Counted from the stretch's first letter, positions 43,745-54,463 are shown. The stretch is 64,000 nt of DNA from Bacillota bacterium (GCA_029961055.1 JASBVM010000001.1:70888-134887); one strand, 5' to 3'. Made by a program: numbers and translations. Notes: generated from the letters alone by a model not told the origin.

Positions 43745-45952
43745 GTGCCGACCATCCTGGGAGTGGCGATCAGCGACCCGAGCGACTTCGCGCCCCTCCG
43801 GGAACGGGCCAGCACCTACCTGGGACGCGAGGACGTGGAGCGCCTCGAGGCGGCCTTCCGTTTCGCCAGCGAGGCGCATCGGGGGCAGTTCCGCGCCTCG
43901 GGGGAGCCTTACATCATCCACCCCCTCTCGGTGGCCGGCATCCTGGCCGACCTCGAGCTGGACGCGGCCACGCTCGAGGCGGCGCTCCTCCACGACGTGG
44001 TGGAGGATACCGGCGTCACCCTGGCCCAGCTGGAGAGCGCCTTCGACCCGGAGGTGGCGCTTCTGGTGGACGGCGTCACCAAGCTGGGCCAGATCAAGTA
44101 CCGGAGCCGGGTCGAGGAGCAGGCCGAGAACCTGCGCAAGATGTTCCTGGCCATGGCCAAGGACATCCGGGTGATCCTGATCAAGCTGGCCGACCGGCTG
44201 CACAACATGCGCACGCTGGAGTACCTGCCACCCGAGAAGCGGCGGGATATCGCCCAGGAGACGCTGGACATCTTCGCCCCCCTGGCGCACCGCCTGGGGA
44301 TCTACCGCATCAAGTGGGAGCTGGAGGACCTCGCCTTCCGCTTCCTGGAGCCCGACGTCTACCGGGATCTGGCGCGGCGCATCCCCAAGCGGCGGGCGGA
44401 GCGGGAGGGTTTCGCCGAGCAGGTGATGGAGGCGCTCCGGCCGCGGCTGGCCGAGGTGGGCATCAAGGCGGAGCTGCAGGGGCGTGCCAAGCACTTCTAC
44501 AGCATCTACCAGAAGATGTACCACCAGGGGAAGGACCTGAACGAGATCTACGACCTGGTGGGCGTCCGCGTCATCGTCGACTCGGTCCGCGACTGCTACG
44601 GGGCCCTGGGCGTGGTCCACACCCTCTGGAGGCCGATCCCGGGCCGGTTCAAGGATTACATCGCCACCCCCAAGCCGAACATGTACCAGTCGCTCCACAC
44701 CACGGTGGTCGGCCCGCAGGGCGAGCCCTTCGAGATCCAGATCCGGACCTGGGAGATGCACCGGACGGCCGAGGTCGGCATCGCCGCCCACTGGAGGTAC
44801 AAGGAAGGCCGTACGGACCCCAAGCTCGACCAGAAGCTCAACTGGCTCCGGGAGATCCTGGAGTGGCAGAAGGACCTGCGCGATCCCCGCGAGTTCATGG
44901 AGTCGCTCAAGATCGACATCTTCCCGGACGAGGTCTTCGTCTTCACCCCCAAGGGCGACGTGGTCCCTCTGCCGCGCGGGGCGACGCCCATCGACTTCGC
45001 CTACGCCATCCACACGGAGATCGGCCACCACTGCGTGGGCGCCAAGGTGAACGGCCACATCACGCCCCTCTCCTCGGCGCTGGAGACGGGCGACATCGTG
45101 GAGATCATCACCTCGAAGCAGAGCCCGGGGCCCAGCTCGGACTGGCTCGGCATCGTCAAGACGGCCAGCGCCCGGGCCAAGATCCGCCAGTGGTTCAAGC
45201 GGGAGCGGCGGGAGGAGAACCTGGCCCGCGGGCGCGAGATGCTGGAGCGGGAGGTCCACCGTCTGGGCGGCGACCCGGCCAGCTGGCTGGACCCGCAGCG
45301 GATGGAGGAGATCGCCCGCCGGCTCAACCTGCAGGGCGCGGACGACCTGCTGGTCTCGGTCGGCTACGGGGGCATCAGCGTCGCCCAGGTGCTGGGCCGC
45401 CTCCGCCAGCTGGAGGGGCGGGCGCGCCCGCCGGAACGGCCGGAGAGCGACGAGGCCGTCCTGGCGCGGCTGACCGAGTGGGGCGCCCCCTCCAACGGGG
45501 TGCGGGTGAAGGGCATCGACAACGTGCTCGTCCGCTTCCCGCACTGCTGCAACCCGGTGCCGGGGGAGCCGATCGTGGGGTACGTCACCCACGGGCGCGG
45601 CGTCTCCGTCCACCGCATGGACTGCCCCAACATCGCCCTGCGCCTCGCCCAGGAGCCGGATCGCCGGATCGAGGTCACCTGGGACAAGGTGGAGAGCGCC
45701 TACCTGCCGCGCAAGGTGGTGGTCACCGCCCTCGACCGGCCCGGGCTGCTCTCCGAGGTGGCCCAGGTGGTGGCGGCGAACCGGATCAACATCGTCAGCG
45801 CCCAGGTTCGACCGCTCCGCGGCCAGCGCTCCAGCATCGAGATGGTCCTGGAGGTGCGCAACCGCCAGCAGCTGGAGAACGTGCTCCGCCAGATGCAGCG
45901 CGTGCGCGACGTGCTGGCGGCCGACGTGGCGGGCGCGGCGGGGCGCGCCTGA
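43745..45952 (+). CDS. rel: Bifunctional (p)ppGpp synthetase/hydrolase Rel
   Basis: 735 residues, the stringent-response enzyme. Hydrolase domain: HRGQFRASGEPYIIHP and LLHDVVEDTGVT (HD). Synthetase domain: YSIYQKMYHQGKDL, VGVRVIVDSVRDCYGALGVVH, RFKDYIATPKPNMYQSLHTT (RFKD of bifunctional Rels). Then TGS (FVFTPKGDVVPLP), a helical/ZFD region with the Cys pair FPHCCNPVPGEPI, and ACT at the C-terminus. I prefer GTG behind CGGAG; an ATG at 43694 with GAAAGG is the alternative and adds 17 residues. TATATT at 43674 may be the -10 box. dtd follows 2 nt later. Confidence 0.95.
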   Translation: MPTILGVAISDPSDFAPLRERASTYLGREDVERLEAAFRFASEAHRGQFRASGEPYIIHPLSVAGILADLELDAATLEAALLHDVVEDTGVTLAQLESAFDPEVALLVDGVTKLGQIKYRSRVEEQAENLRKMFLAMAKDIRVILIKLADRLHNMRTLEYLPPEKRRDIAQETLDIFAPLAHRLGIYRIKWELEDLAFRFLEPDVYRDLARRIPKRRAEREGFAEQVMEALRPRLAEVGIKAELQGRAKHFYSIYQKMYHQGKDLNEIYDLVGVRVIVDSVRDCYGALGVVHTLWRPIPGRFKDYIATPKPNMYQSLHTTVVGPQGEPFEIQIRTWEMHRTAEVGIAAHWRYKEGRTDPKLDQKLNWLREILEWQKDLRDPREFMESLKIDIFPDEVFVFTPKGDVVPLPRGATPIDFAYAIHTEIGHHCVGAKVNGHITPLSSALETGDIVEIITSKQSPGPSSDWLGIVKTASARAKIRQWFKRERREENLARGREMLEREVHRLGGDPASWLDPQRMEEIARRLNLQGADDLLVSVGYGGISVAQVLGRLRQLEGRARPPERPESDEAVLARLTEWGAPSNGVRVKGIDNVLVRFPHCCNPVPGEPIVGYVTHGRGVSVHRMDCPNIALRLAQEPDRRIEVTWDKVESAYLPRKVVVTALDRPGLLSEVAQVVAANRINIVSAQVRPLRGQRSSIEMVLEVRNRQQLENVLRQMQRVRDVLAADVAGAAGRA

Positions 45953-45954
45953 GC

Positions 45955-46404
45955 GTGCGGGCGGTGGTCCAGCGGGTCTCGCGCGCCGAGGTCCGCGTGG
46001 CGGGTGAACGGGTGGGCGCCATCGGGCGGGGCTTCCTGGTGCTGGTGGGCGTCCGGCGCGGCGACGGCAGCCGCGAGGCCGCCTACATGGCCGACAAGAT
46101 CCTCCACCTGCGCATCTTCGAGGACGAGGCGGGCCGGCTCAACCGCTCCATCCTGGAGAGCGGCGGCGCGCTCCTGGTCGTCTCCCAGTTCACCCTCTAC
46201 GGCGACGCGCGCCACGGCCGGCGGCCCAGCTTCACCGAGGCGGCCCCGGCCGAGGAGGCGGCGCCGGTCTTCCAGGAGCTGGTCGACCGGCTGGCGGCCA
46301 GCGGCCTGGAGGTGGCCACGGGCCGCTACCAGGCGGAGATGAGCGTCGAGCTGGTCAACGAAGGACCCGTCACGCTGCTCCTCGACAGCGACCGTCGCTT
46401 CTGA
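45955..46404 (+). CDS. dtd: D-aminoacyl-tRNA deacylase (Dtd)
   Basis: 149 residues; hydrolyses D-amino acids wrongly attached to tRNA. Both active-site motifs are present: SQFTLYGD (SQxTL) and NEGPVT (NxGPVT) near the C-terminus. GTG start two nt after the rel stop, the rel-dtd pairing common in Firmicutes. The stop codon lies six nt from the right end of a decayed IS element. Confidence 0.95.
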   Translation: MRAVVQRVSRAEVRVAGERVGAIGRGFLVLVGVRRGDGSREAAYMADKILHLRIFEDEAGRLNRSILESGGALLVVSQFTLYGDARHGRRPSFTEAAPAEEAAPVFQELVDRLAASGLEVATGRYQAEMSVELVNEGPVTLLLDSDRRF

Positions 46405-46410
46405 GCCGTT

Positions 46411-46438
46411 GCCGAGAACATCGAAATCTGTTCCCGGC
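46411..46438 (-). mobile_element. Right-end hairpin of a decayed IS200/IS605-family element
   Basis: On the minus strand GCCGGGAACA and TGTTCTCGGC form a 10-bp stem (one G-U) around GATTTCGA. It lies just past the tnpB stop, where IS605-family right ends carry their subterminal palindrome and where omega RNAs end. Confidence 0.65.
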
Positions 46439-46469
46439 ATCCATCCGTTGCCGGGCGGAGGCGCCGGTC

Positions 46470-46775
46470 TTACGCGCTTTCGCGCCGCCGGCTTCCCGCT
46501 TCCTCCGGGACCGCCTGCATGCCGCCGAAGGCGGCTTCAGGTCTTACACCCCGTCCACGGGCGTTTCGCGTCTCCGGGCCACTCCCGGCGACGGCGGCCA
46601 AAAGCGCCGCGAGGTTTCGCGCCGCGTTCTCGTCCCGGTCCAGGACGAGACCGCAGGCATCGCACCGGAACGTCCGCTCCCCCAGGGGCAGGTCCCCTTT
46701 CACTTCCCCGCAGCGGGAGCACGTCTTGCTGCTCGGGTAGAACGTGTTCGCGGTCTCCAGGCGCGACCCGTAGTT
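46470..46775 (-). pseudogene. tnpB: 3' fragment of tnpB (IS200/IS605 family)
   Basis: The last 101 codons of a TnpB/OrfB nuclease: NYGSRLETANTFYPSSKTCS, the zinc ribbon CSRCG...CDACG, the final RuvC catalytic Asp in LVLDRDENAARNL, and the usual tail with PETRNARG and VRP down to the native stop. Upstream of codon 1 here the reading frame becomes unrelated sequence, so the N-terminal three quarters are deleted. The frame has no internal stops, so loss looks recent or is a single deletion. No tnpA is near. The last 60 bases plus the right-end hairpin may still encode the omega-RNA scaffold. Confidence 0.85.
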
Positions 46776-46904
46776 GCAAACCCCTTTTGCGCCACCGGAC
46801 CTTCCTCTCCCGGGGCTCGCCGGCGCCCGGGTGGGACAGGCGTCCCCGCGGCATAGCGGGTCGAGGGGACGAATATGTTCCGTGAGCGGAAGGGGGGTCA
46901 AGTC
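46776..46904. other. Leader between the IS remnant and the SH3b lipoprotein gene
   Basis: No gene seen. It contains a hairpin CGTCCCC-n16-GGGGACG (46842-46871), an A/T-rich GAATATG and a short hairpin TTCCG-TGAG-CGGAA right before the SD GGGGGG of the lipoprotein gene. The left breakpoint of the IS deletion is near 46776-46790. Confidence 0.5.
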
Positions 46905-47384
46905 ATGGCGGGAGGCAGGGCAGGGGCGGCCCGCCGCGGGGCGCCGGTGGCGGTCCTGGCCGGCCTGGCGCTGCTGCTGGCCGGCTGCGGCGGAGGCGGC
47001 AGCGCCTCCAACCAGCAGGCGACCGTGGACCAGCTCGCCCAGCGGGTGACGCACCTGGAGCAGCAGGTGGCCGACCTGGAGGCGGCGGTGGTCGCCTCGG
47101 CGCCCGCGCCGGGGAGCGACACCTCGGGGACCGGGGGCTCCCAGGCGACCGGCTCGCAGAGCAGCTCCGGACGGAGCGCCGCCATGGAGGCGACGGTCAC
47201 CACCGACTACCTGAACGTGCGCTCGGATCCCGACGAGAACGCCACCCGGGTCGGGCAGCTGCGGAAGGGGACCGTGGTGGAGGTCCTGGGGCAGAAGAAC
47301 GGCTGGTCGCACGTGGTGCTCCAGCAGGGGAGCACCGTCGTGGTCGACGGCTGGGTGACCAGCGAGTACCTGGAGCCCCATTGA
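46905..47384 (+). CDS. SH3b-domain lipoprotein
   Basis: 159 residues. A basic N-terminus, hydrophobic stretch VAVLAGLALLLAGC with lipobox LAGC, then a short coiled coil (VDQLAQRVTHLEQQVADLEA), a Ser/Gly linker and a C-terminal SH3_3 domain (TTDYLNVRSDPDENATRVGQ, GWSHVVL, VDGWVTSEYL). SH3b domains bind peptidoglycan peptides, so it is probably a membrane-anchored wall-binding protein. ATG with GGGGGG SD. It converges on the SleB-like hydrolase gene with a shared terminator. Confidence 0.88.
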   Translation: MAGGRAGAARRGAPVAVLAGLALLLAGCGGGGSASNQQATVDQLAQRVTHLEQQVADLEAAVVASAPAPGSDTSGTGGSQATGSQSSSGRSAAMEATVTTDYLNVRSDPDENATRVGQLRKGTVVEVLGQKNGWSHVVLQQGSTVVVDGWVTSEYLEPH

Positions 47385-47421
47385 CGCGGCAGGAAGGGGG
47401 CGCCCGCGGGAGCGCGGCGGA

Positions 47422-47458
47422 GCGAGCGAGGGAGCGGCCCGGCCGCTCCCTCGCTCGC
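47422..47458. terminator. Bidirectional terminator, 18-bp perfect inverted repeat
   Basis: GCGAGCGAGGGAGCGGCC and GGCCGCTCCCTCGCTCGC flank a single C. It lies between two convergent genes ending at 47384 and 47470. No T tract on either side. Confidence 0.75.
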
Positions 47459-47469
47459 CGCTCTCCGGT

Positions 47470-48456
47470 TCACCGCGGCCGGTAGAAGACCATGCCGCCG
47501 CTCTGCAGGGTGAGCGTGTAGCGGGCGGGGTTCTTCCACGCCGCCGGCACCGAGGCCAGGTCGGTGAAGTAGAGCGCGCCGCCGGTGGGATCCTCGCCGC
47601 GCAACGCGCGCAGCACCGCCTCGCGGACGCTGGGCATCAGCGGTGTCCGCAGGTAGGCGCCGGTCCGCACCACCGTGAACTGGCCGGGCGCCAGGAGGAC
47701 GTCGGCCAGGCTCCGTCCCCAGCCGGCGCGGACGCGGTTGACGATCACCGCGGCCACGGCCACCTGGGTCTCCGTGGGCGCGCCATACGCCTCGGCGTTG
47801 ACCACGTGGACCAGCAGGTCGAGCTGCCGGGCGTCGACATCGGGGAGGATCAGGGCGGAGGCCGACTGGACCGGGCTGCTCTGCACCGCGGTGGTGCCGG
47901 CGGCGGTGGACTGCCCGGTCGCGGCGTTCCGGGCCTCGGGCTCGGCCACCACCTGGGCCGCGGACCAGCGGACCACCGCGCGGCGAAGCTGCGCGTCCCA
48001 GGTGACCTGCCCGCCCAGACCGCGGAAGAGCGCGGCCACCGGAACCAGCAGCTGGTCGGTCATCAGGGCGGCCGGTGCGTCGACCCGGCGGCCGTCGATG
48101 TCCAGGCCTGGCTGACCGGCCCGCGCCGTCACCACCGCGGCCGGCTGGCTCAGGAAGCCCCGCCCGGTCCGGCTGGCGGGATCGAAGTAATAGCGGCCGG
48201 CGAACGCCTCGACCAACTCATCGAAGGGTGCAAAGAGCACTCCGCTTGCGATGCGGATTTCGCTGAGGTCGAGGAGCTCGCCGTTGACGGCCACCGTCGG
48301 CGGCCCCTGGGCGACCTGGCTGGCGGCTGCGCTGGCGGTGGCCGGAACGCCCAGAAGGAGCGCCGCCACCAGCGCACCCGCAGCCAGACGGCTGCCGGGG
48401 GCCGGCCTCTTCGTCTGCTCGGGCAAGAACATCCCCCCTCGTGCAGGCATGCGCAT
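47470..48456 (-). CDS. Secreted cell-wall hydrolase: copper-amine-oxidase-like domain plus SleB-type Hydrolase_2
   Basis: Up to 328 residues. A signal peptide (LAAGALVAALLLGVPATASA) leads to a copper-amine-oxidase N-terminal-like repeat region (VAVNGELLDLSEIRIASGVL, QVTWDAQLRRAVV), then a SleB/CwlJ domain with the catalytic Glu in VVNAEAYGA, VAAVIVNRV, APGQFTVV and the hallmark DPTGGALYF. SleB-type enzymes are lytic transglycosylases of spore cortex, which supports an endospore-forming ancestry. The start is uncertain: ATG 48456 has no SD, while GAGGGGGG suits a TTG at 48426. Confidence 0.88.
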   Translation of the reverse strand: MRMPARGGMFLPEQTKRPAPGSRLAAGALVAALLLGVPATASAAASQVAQGPPTVAVNGELLDLSEIRIASGVLFAPFDELVEAFAGRYYFDPASRTGRGFLSQPAAVVTARAGQPGLDIDGRRVDAPAALMTDQLLVPVAALFRGLGGQVTWDAQLRRAVVRWSAAQVVAEPEARNAATGQSTAAGTTAVQSSPVQSASALILPDVDARQLDLLVHVVNAEAYGAPTETQVAVAAVIVNRVRAGWGRSLADVLLAPGQFTVVRTGAYLRTPLMPSVREAVLRALRGEDPTGGALYFTDLASVPAAWKNPARYTLTLQSGGMVFYRPR

Positions 48457-48537
48457 ACAGGCTTACCATTCCGCCTCTTGTGGAAAAGTCCTTCCGGGCG
48501 GGGGAACCGGCGCCCGCCCTGGCGCGTCTTGCGCAAG

Positions 48538-48566
48538 TTGAGCCTGTCGCCGGCCACCGGTAGAAT
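48538..48566 (+). promoter_or_regulatory. Promoter of hisS-aspS
   Basis: TTGAGC (48538-48543) and TAGAAT (48561-48566) with a 17-nt spacer. A 10-bp palindrome CTTGCGCAAG (48528-48537) abuts the -35 box. The leader to hisS is about 50 nt, too short for a T-box; a small hairpin CCCGC/GCGGG is visible in it. Confidence 0.8.
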
Positions 48567-48622
48567 GTCGAGGACATCCCGACCCGCACCCACGCGGGAC
48601 GGTCAGGGGGAGCCCAGGCATC

Positions 48623-49973
48623 GTGCCCATCCAGACACCGCGCGGCATGGAGGACGTGCTTCCGGCCGACTCCTGGCGCTGGGAGTACGTCGAGGCGCTT
48701 TTCCGCGACCTGGCCGCGCGCTACGGCTACCGCGAGATCCGCACGCCCGTGGTGGAGGCGACCGAGCTCTTCGAGCGCGGGGTGGGGAGCGGCACCGACG
48801 TGGTCGAGAAGGAGATGTACACCTTCCTCGACCCGGCGGGCCGTTCGCTCACGCTCCGCCCGGAGGGGACGGCGGGCGCCGTCCGCGCCTACATCCAGCA
48901 CCACCTCGAGCAGGAGCCCGGCCCCGTCAAGCTCTACTACGTGGGAGCCCCCATGTTCCGCTACGAGCGGCCCCAGGCCGGCCGCCAGCGCCAGTTCTAC
49001 CAGTTCGGGGTGGAGGTGCTGGGCGCGGGCGCGCCCACCGTCGACGCGGAGGTGGTGGCGCTGGGCGTCCGCTTCCTGGAGGCGCTGGGGGTGGAAGGCG
49101 TCCGGGTCGAGCTGAACAGCATCGGCGACCCGGTCTGCCGCCCCCGCTACCGGGAGGCGCTGCTCGCCTACTACCGGCCGCTCCGCGACCGGCTCTGCCA
49201 GGACTGCCAGCGGCGGCTCGAGCGGAACCCGCTCCGGCTCCTGGACTGCAAGGTGGACCGCGAGCTGGCGGCGGCCGCCCCCTCGCCCCGCGACTGGCTC
49301 TGCGCGGACTGCGCCCGCCACTACGAGGAAGTGAAGCGGCTCCTGGGCGAGCTGGGCGTGGAGGTGGTGGAGAACCCGCACCTGGTGCGGGGGCTCGACT
49401 ACTACACGCGGACCGTCTTCGAGCTGGTGAGCGACCGCCTGGGCGCCCAGAGCGCGGTCCTCTCGGGCGGTCGCTACGACGGGCTGGTGGAGGGGCTGGG
49501 CGGGCCGGCGACGCCCGGCATCGGCTTCGCGGGCGGGATGGAGAGGCTGCTGGCGCTCCTGCCCCGGGAGGGGCCGCGGGCGCCGGCGGAGCCGGGGGCC
49601 GACGTCTTCGTCGCCCTGGTGGAGCCGGAGCGGGCGGCCGAGGGGCTGGCCGCCGCCGAGCGCCTCCGGGCCGCCGGGCTCCGGGTCGAGGTGGAGCTGG
49701 AGGGCCGGAGCCTCAAGGCGCAGATGCGCTACGCCTCGCGCCGACGCTTCCGCCTGGCGCTCCTGGTGGGGGGGAGCGAGGCGGCGCGCGGCGAGGTGAC
49801 GCTCCGGGACCTGGGGGACGGGCGCCAGCAGGCCGTCCCCTGGTCGCGGCTGGAGGAGCGGCTGGCCAGGCTGGCCACCCGGAGGGCCGAGCGGGGTGCC
49901 GGCGATCCGGCCGGCTTCCTGGCGGCGCTCCTGGAGGACGAAGAGGGAGGGCGAGGGGGGGACGAGCGAGACG

Positions 49974-49981
<8 letters not shown>
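48623..49981 (+). CDS. hisS: Histidyl-tRNA synthetase
   Basis: 452 residues, class II synthetase. Motif 1 is in YGYREIRTPVVE, motif 2 in YYVGAPMFRYERPQAGRQRQF, the histidine-binding block in LVRGLDYYTRTVFE, and motif 3 in TPGIGFAGGMERLLALL, followed by the anticodon-binding domain. A Cys-rich stretch (CQDCQRRL, CADCARHY) around residue 190-230 is found in several Firmicute HisRSs. GTG start. Its stop overlaps the probable aspS start. Confidence 0.96.
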
Positions 49982-51761
<1,780 letters not shown>

Positions 51762-51773
51762 TACGATCGGGCC

Positions 51774-52018
51774 GGAACGAGGCGTCAGCCTTCCCCGCCG
51801 TGGAGAGCGCCTCGATCCGACCGACCCAAACGAACGCAGCAGGGAGTCCGCCTCCGCCGGCGGTGAGCGCCTCCGCCGAGGAGCCCGAACCGGCGGGAGG
51901 ACACCCACCTGGTGGAACCGGATCCTGCTCGGACGGGGCGCACGAGACGGCGGGGTGATCTCTGGGAGAGCGCGGGCGAGGGGAGCGGCCCGCGCATCTT
52001 TCGTCTGGGGGGATCGAG
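51774..52018 (+). promoter_or_regulatory. Long structured leader before ltaE with a T-box-like motif (tentative)
   Basis: No protein is encoded here that I can support. The RNA could fold into GAGGCG...CGCCTC near its start, CCGCCGG...CCGGCGG around 51853-51897, and CCACC-T-GGTGG at 51905-51915. GGTGGAACCG (51911-51920) equals the core of the T-box consensus GGUGGNACCG, but the flanking T-box bases do not match and I cannot lay out a specifier stem with confidence. A regulated leader is likely; its class is uncertain. Confidence 0.3.
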
Positions 52019-53059
52019 GTGGCGGACGGCGTGGTCGACCTGCGCAGCGACACGGTCACCCGGCCCACGCCGGCGATGCGGCAGGCGATGGCCTCTGCCG
52101 AGGTGGGCGACGACGTCTACGGCGAGGATCCCACCGTGCGGGCGCTGGAGGAGATGGGCGCCGCGCTGGTGGGCCAGGAGGCGGCGCTCTTCGTGCCCAG
52201 CGGCACCATGGGCAACCAGGTGGCGGTCCTGACCCACACGCAGCGCGGCGACGAGGTCTTCTGCGAGGCCGAGGCGCACATCTACTACTACGAGGTGGGC
52301 GACATCGCCGCCCTCTCGGGTGCGCAGGCGCACCCCATCCCGGGCGTCCGCGGCCGCTTCACCGCCGAGCAGCTGCGTCAGGCGGTCCGCCAGCCCGACA
52401 TCCACTTCCCGCGCCCGCGGCTGGTCTGCCTGGAGAACACCCACAACCGCGCCGGCGGCACCGTCTGGCGCCCGGAGGAAGTCGACGCCGTGGTGGCGAC
52501 CGCCCATGAGCTGGGCCTGGCGGTCCACCTGGACGGCGCCCGCCTCTTCAACGCGGCGGTCGCCCTGGGCGTGCCGGCCGAGCGGCTGGCCCGCGGCGCG
52601 GACAGCGTCATGTTCTGCCTCTCCAAGGGACTGGGCGCGCCGGTCGGCTCGCTCCTCTGCGGCCCCGCCGAGTGGATCGGGCGGGCGCGCAAGGAGAGGA
52701 AGCGCCTGGGCGGCGGCATGCGCCAGGCGGGCATCCTGGCGGCTGCCGGCATCTACGCCCTCCGGCACCACGTCGAGCGGCTGGCCGAGGACCACGCCAA
52801 CGCGCGCTGGCTGGCCGAGCAGCTGGCGGACGTGCCGGGGCTCCGCGTCGATCCGGCCGCGGTGGAGACCAATATGGTGTTGGTGGGCGTGCCCGGCCCG
52901 GCCGTCGCCTTCTCCCAGGCGCTGCGCGAGCAGGGGGTGCTGGCCAACCCCTCCCGCCCGGACGCGCTCCGCCTGGTCACCCACCTGGACGTGGACCGCG
53001 CCGGCTGCCGGCGGGCGGTGGAGGCGTTCCGGACGGTGGCCCGCCAGCTGGCTGCCTGA
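52019..53059 (+). CDS. ltaE: Low-specificity L-threonine aldolase
   Basis: 346-residue PLP enzyme (fold type I, beta-eliminating lyase family) cleaving threonine/allo-threonine to glycine and acetaldehyde. Motifs: [20 protein letters not shown] at the N-terminus, [31 protein letters not shown], and the PLP Lys in [13 protein letters not shown] start behind GGGGGGAT. It is the first gene after a long leader and precedes gabT by 60 nt. Confidence 0.93.
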   Translation: MADGVVDLRSDTVTRPTPAMRQAMASAEVGDDVYGEDPTVRALEEMGAALVGQEAALFVPSGTMGNQVAVLTHTQRGDEVFCEAEAHIYYYEVGDIAALSGAQAHPIPGVRGRFTAEQLRQAVRQPDIHFPRPRLVCLENTHNRAGGTVWRPEEVDAVVATAHELGLAVHLDGARLFNAAVALGVPAERLARGADSVMFCLSKGLGAPVGSLLCGPAEWIGRARKERKRLGGGMRQAGILAAAGIYALRHHVERLAEDHANARWLAEQLADVPGLRVDPAAVETNMVLVGVPGPAVAFSQALREQGVLANPSRPDALRLVTHLDVDRAGCRRAVEAFRTVARQLAA

Positions 53060-53119
53060 GGCGGCCGGCGCGGCTGGCGGGAGCGGCGAGACGACCGACG
53101 GGGAAGGAGGCTCCAGCCG

Positions 53120-54463
53120 ATGAGGGCGGGGATCGAGCGGAAGACGGAGATACCGGGGCCGCGGTCGCGCGAGATTCTGGCACGCCACGCCCGGGTCGTG
53201 CCGCGGGCGATGTCGGTGCTCCACCCGGTGGTGATCGAGAGCGCGCAGGGGGCGCTGGTCCGGGACGTGGACGGGAACGTCTTCCTCGACCTGACCGGCG
53301 GCGTGGGCGTCCTCAACGTGGGGCACGCCCGGCCCGAGGTGGTCGAGGCGGTCCACCGGCAGGCGGGGCGCTTCCTGCACACCGACTACACCGTGGTCCC
53401 CTACGAGCTCTACGTGACCGCGGCAGAGCGGCTCGGCGGCATGGTCCCGGTCGAGGGGCCGGTGAAGGTGGCCTTCTTCAACAGCGGCGCCGAGGCGGTG
53501 GAGAACGCGGTCAAGATCGCCAAGCGGGCGACCGGCCGGCACGAGCTGATCGCCTTCGAGGGCGCCTTCCACGGCCGGACGCTGGGCGCCCTGGCGCTCA
53601 CCTCGAAGCCGCGCCCCTACCGGCACGGCATGGGGCCCTTCCCGGCCGGTGTCCATCGGCTTCCGTACGCCTACTGCTACCGCTGCCCGCTGGGGCTGGA
53701 GTACCCGGACTGCGGCGTCGCCTGCGCCGAGGCGCTGGAGCGCGGCTTCCACACACGCTACTCCGAGGACGAGGTGGCCGCCGTCGTCATCGAGCCCGTC
53801 CAGGGCGAGGGCGGCTTCGTCGTCCCGCCGGCGGAGTTCCTCCAGAGGGTGGAGGAGATCGCGCGGGAGCACGGCGTCCTCCTCATCGTCGACGAGGTGC
53901 AGACCGGCTTCGGCCGGACCGGGGCGCTCTTCGCCTCGGAGCGGCTGGGCATCCGGCCCGACCTGATCACCATGGCCAAGTCGATCGCCGGCGGGCTCCC
54001 GCTCTCCGGCGTCGCCGGCCGGGCCGAGCTGATGGACGCTCCCGAGGACGGCGAGCTCGGGGGCACCTACGTGGGCAACCCGCTGGCGCTGGCGGCGGCG
54101 CTGGAGATCCTGCGCCTGATGGAGGAGGAGCGGCTCCCGCAGCGCGCCGAGGCGATCGGGGCGCGGCTGGCCGAGGGGCTCCGCCTCCTCCAGGAGCGGC
54201 ATCGTCTGATCGGCGACGTCCGCCGCCTGGGTGCCATGGTGGGCGTCGAGCTGGTTCGCGACCGGTCGACCAAGGAACCGGCCGACCGGGAGACCCGGGC
54301 GGTGGTGGCCGCCATGCGGCAGCGCGGGGTACTGGCGCTGACGGCGGGGATTTACGGGAACGTGCTCCGCTTCCTCAACCCGCTGGTGATCGAGGACGAG
54401 CAGCTGGAGGCGGCGCTGGAGGTCCTGGACGAGGCGCTGGGCGAGGTGGAGGCGGGCTCCTGA
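53120..54463 (+). CDS. gabT: Class III aminotransferase, 4-aminobutyrate aminotransferase-like
   Basis: 447 residues. Class III PLP aminotransferase with GVGVLNVGHARPEVV, FNSGAEAVENAVKIAK, FHGRTLGALALTSKP, VIEPVQGEGGFVVPP, DEVQTGFGRTG and the PLP Lys in MAKSIAGGLPLSG. The pattern fits GabT (GABA to succinic semialdehyde with 2-oxoglutarate), but related omega-amino acid aminotransferases look alike. ATG with SD GGAAGGAGG. Transcribed with ltaE and rarA. Confidence 0.88.
   Translation: MRAGIERKTEIPGPRSREILARHARVVPRAMSVLHPVVIESAQGALVRDVDGNVFLDLTGGVGVLNVGHARPEVVEAVHRQAGRFLHTDYTVVPYELYVTAAERLGGMVPVEGPVKVAFFNSGAEAVENAVKIAKRATGRHELIAFEGAFHGRTLGALALTSKPRPYRHGMGPFPAGVHRLPYAYCYRCPLGLEYPDCGVACAEALERGFHTRYSEDEVAAVVIEPVQGEGGFVVPPAEFLQRVEEIAREHGVLLIVDEVQTGFGRTGALFASERLGIRPDLITMAKSIAGGLPLSGVAGRAELMDAPEDGELGGTYVGNPLALAAALEILRLMEEERLPQRAEAIGARLAEGLRLLQERHRLIGDVRRLGAMVGVELVRDRSTKEPADRETRAVVAAMRQRGVLALTAGIYGNVLRFLNPLVIEDEQLEAALEVLDEALGEVEAGS

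Noticed and set aside
46504-46885. Plus-strand ORFs opposite the tnpB fragment
   Set aside because: Compositionally biased translations with no SD; the minus-strand TnpB match explains the open frame.
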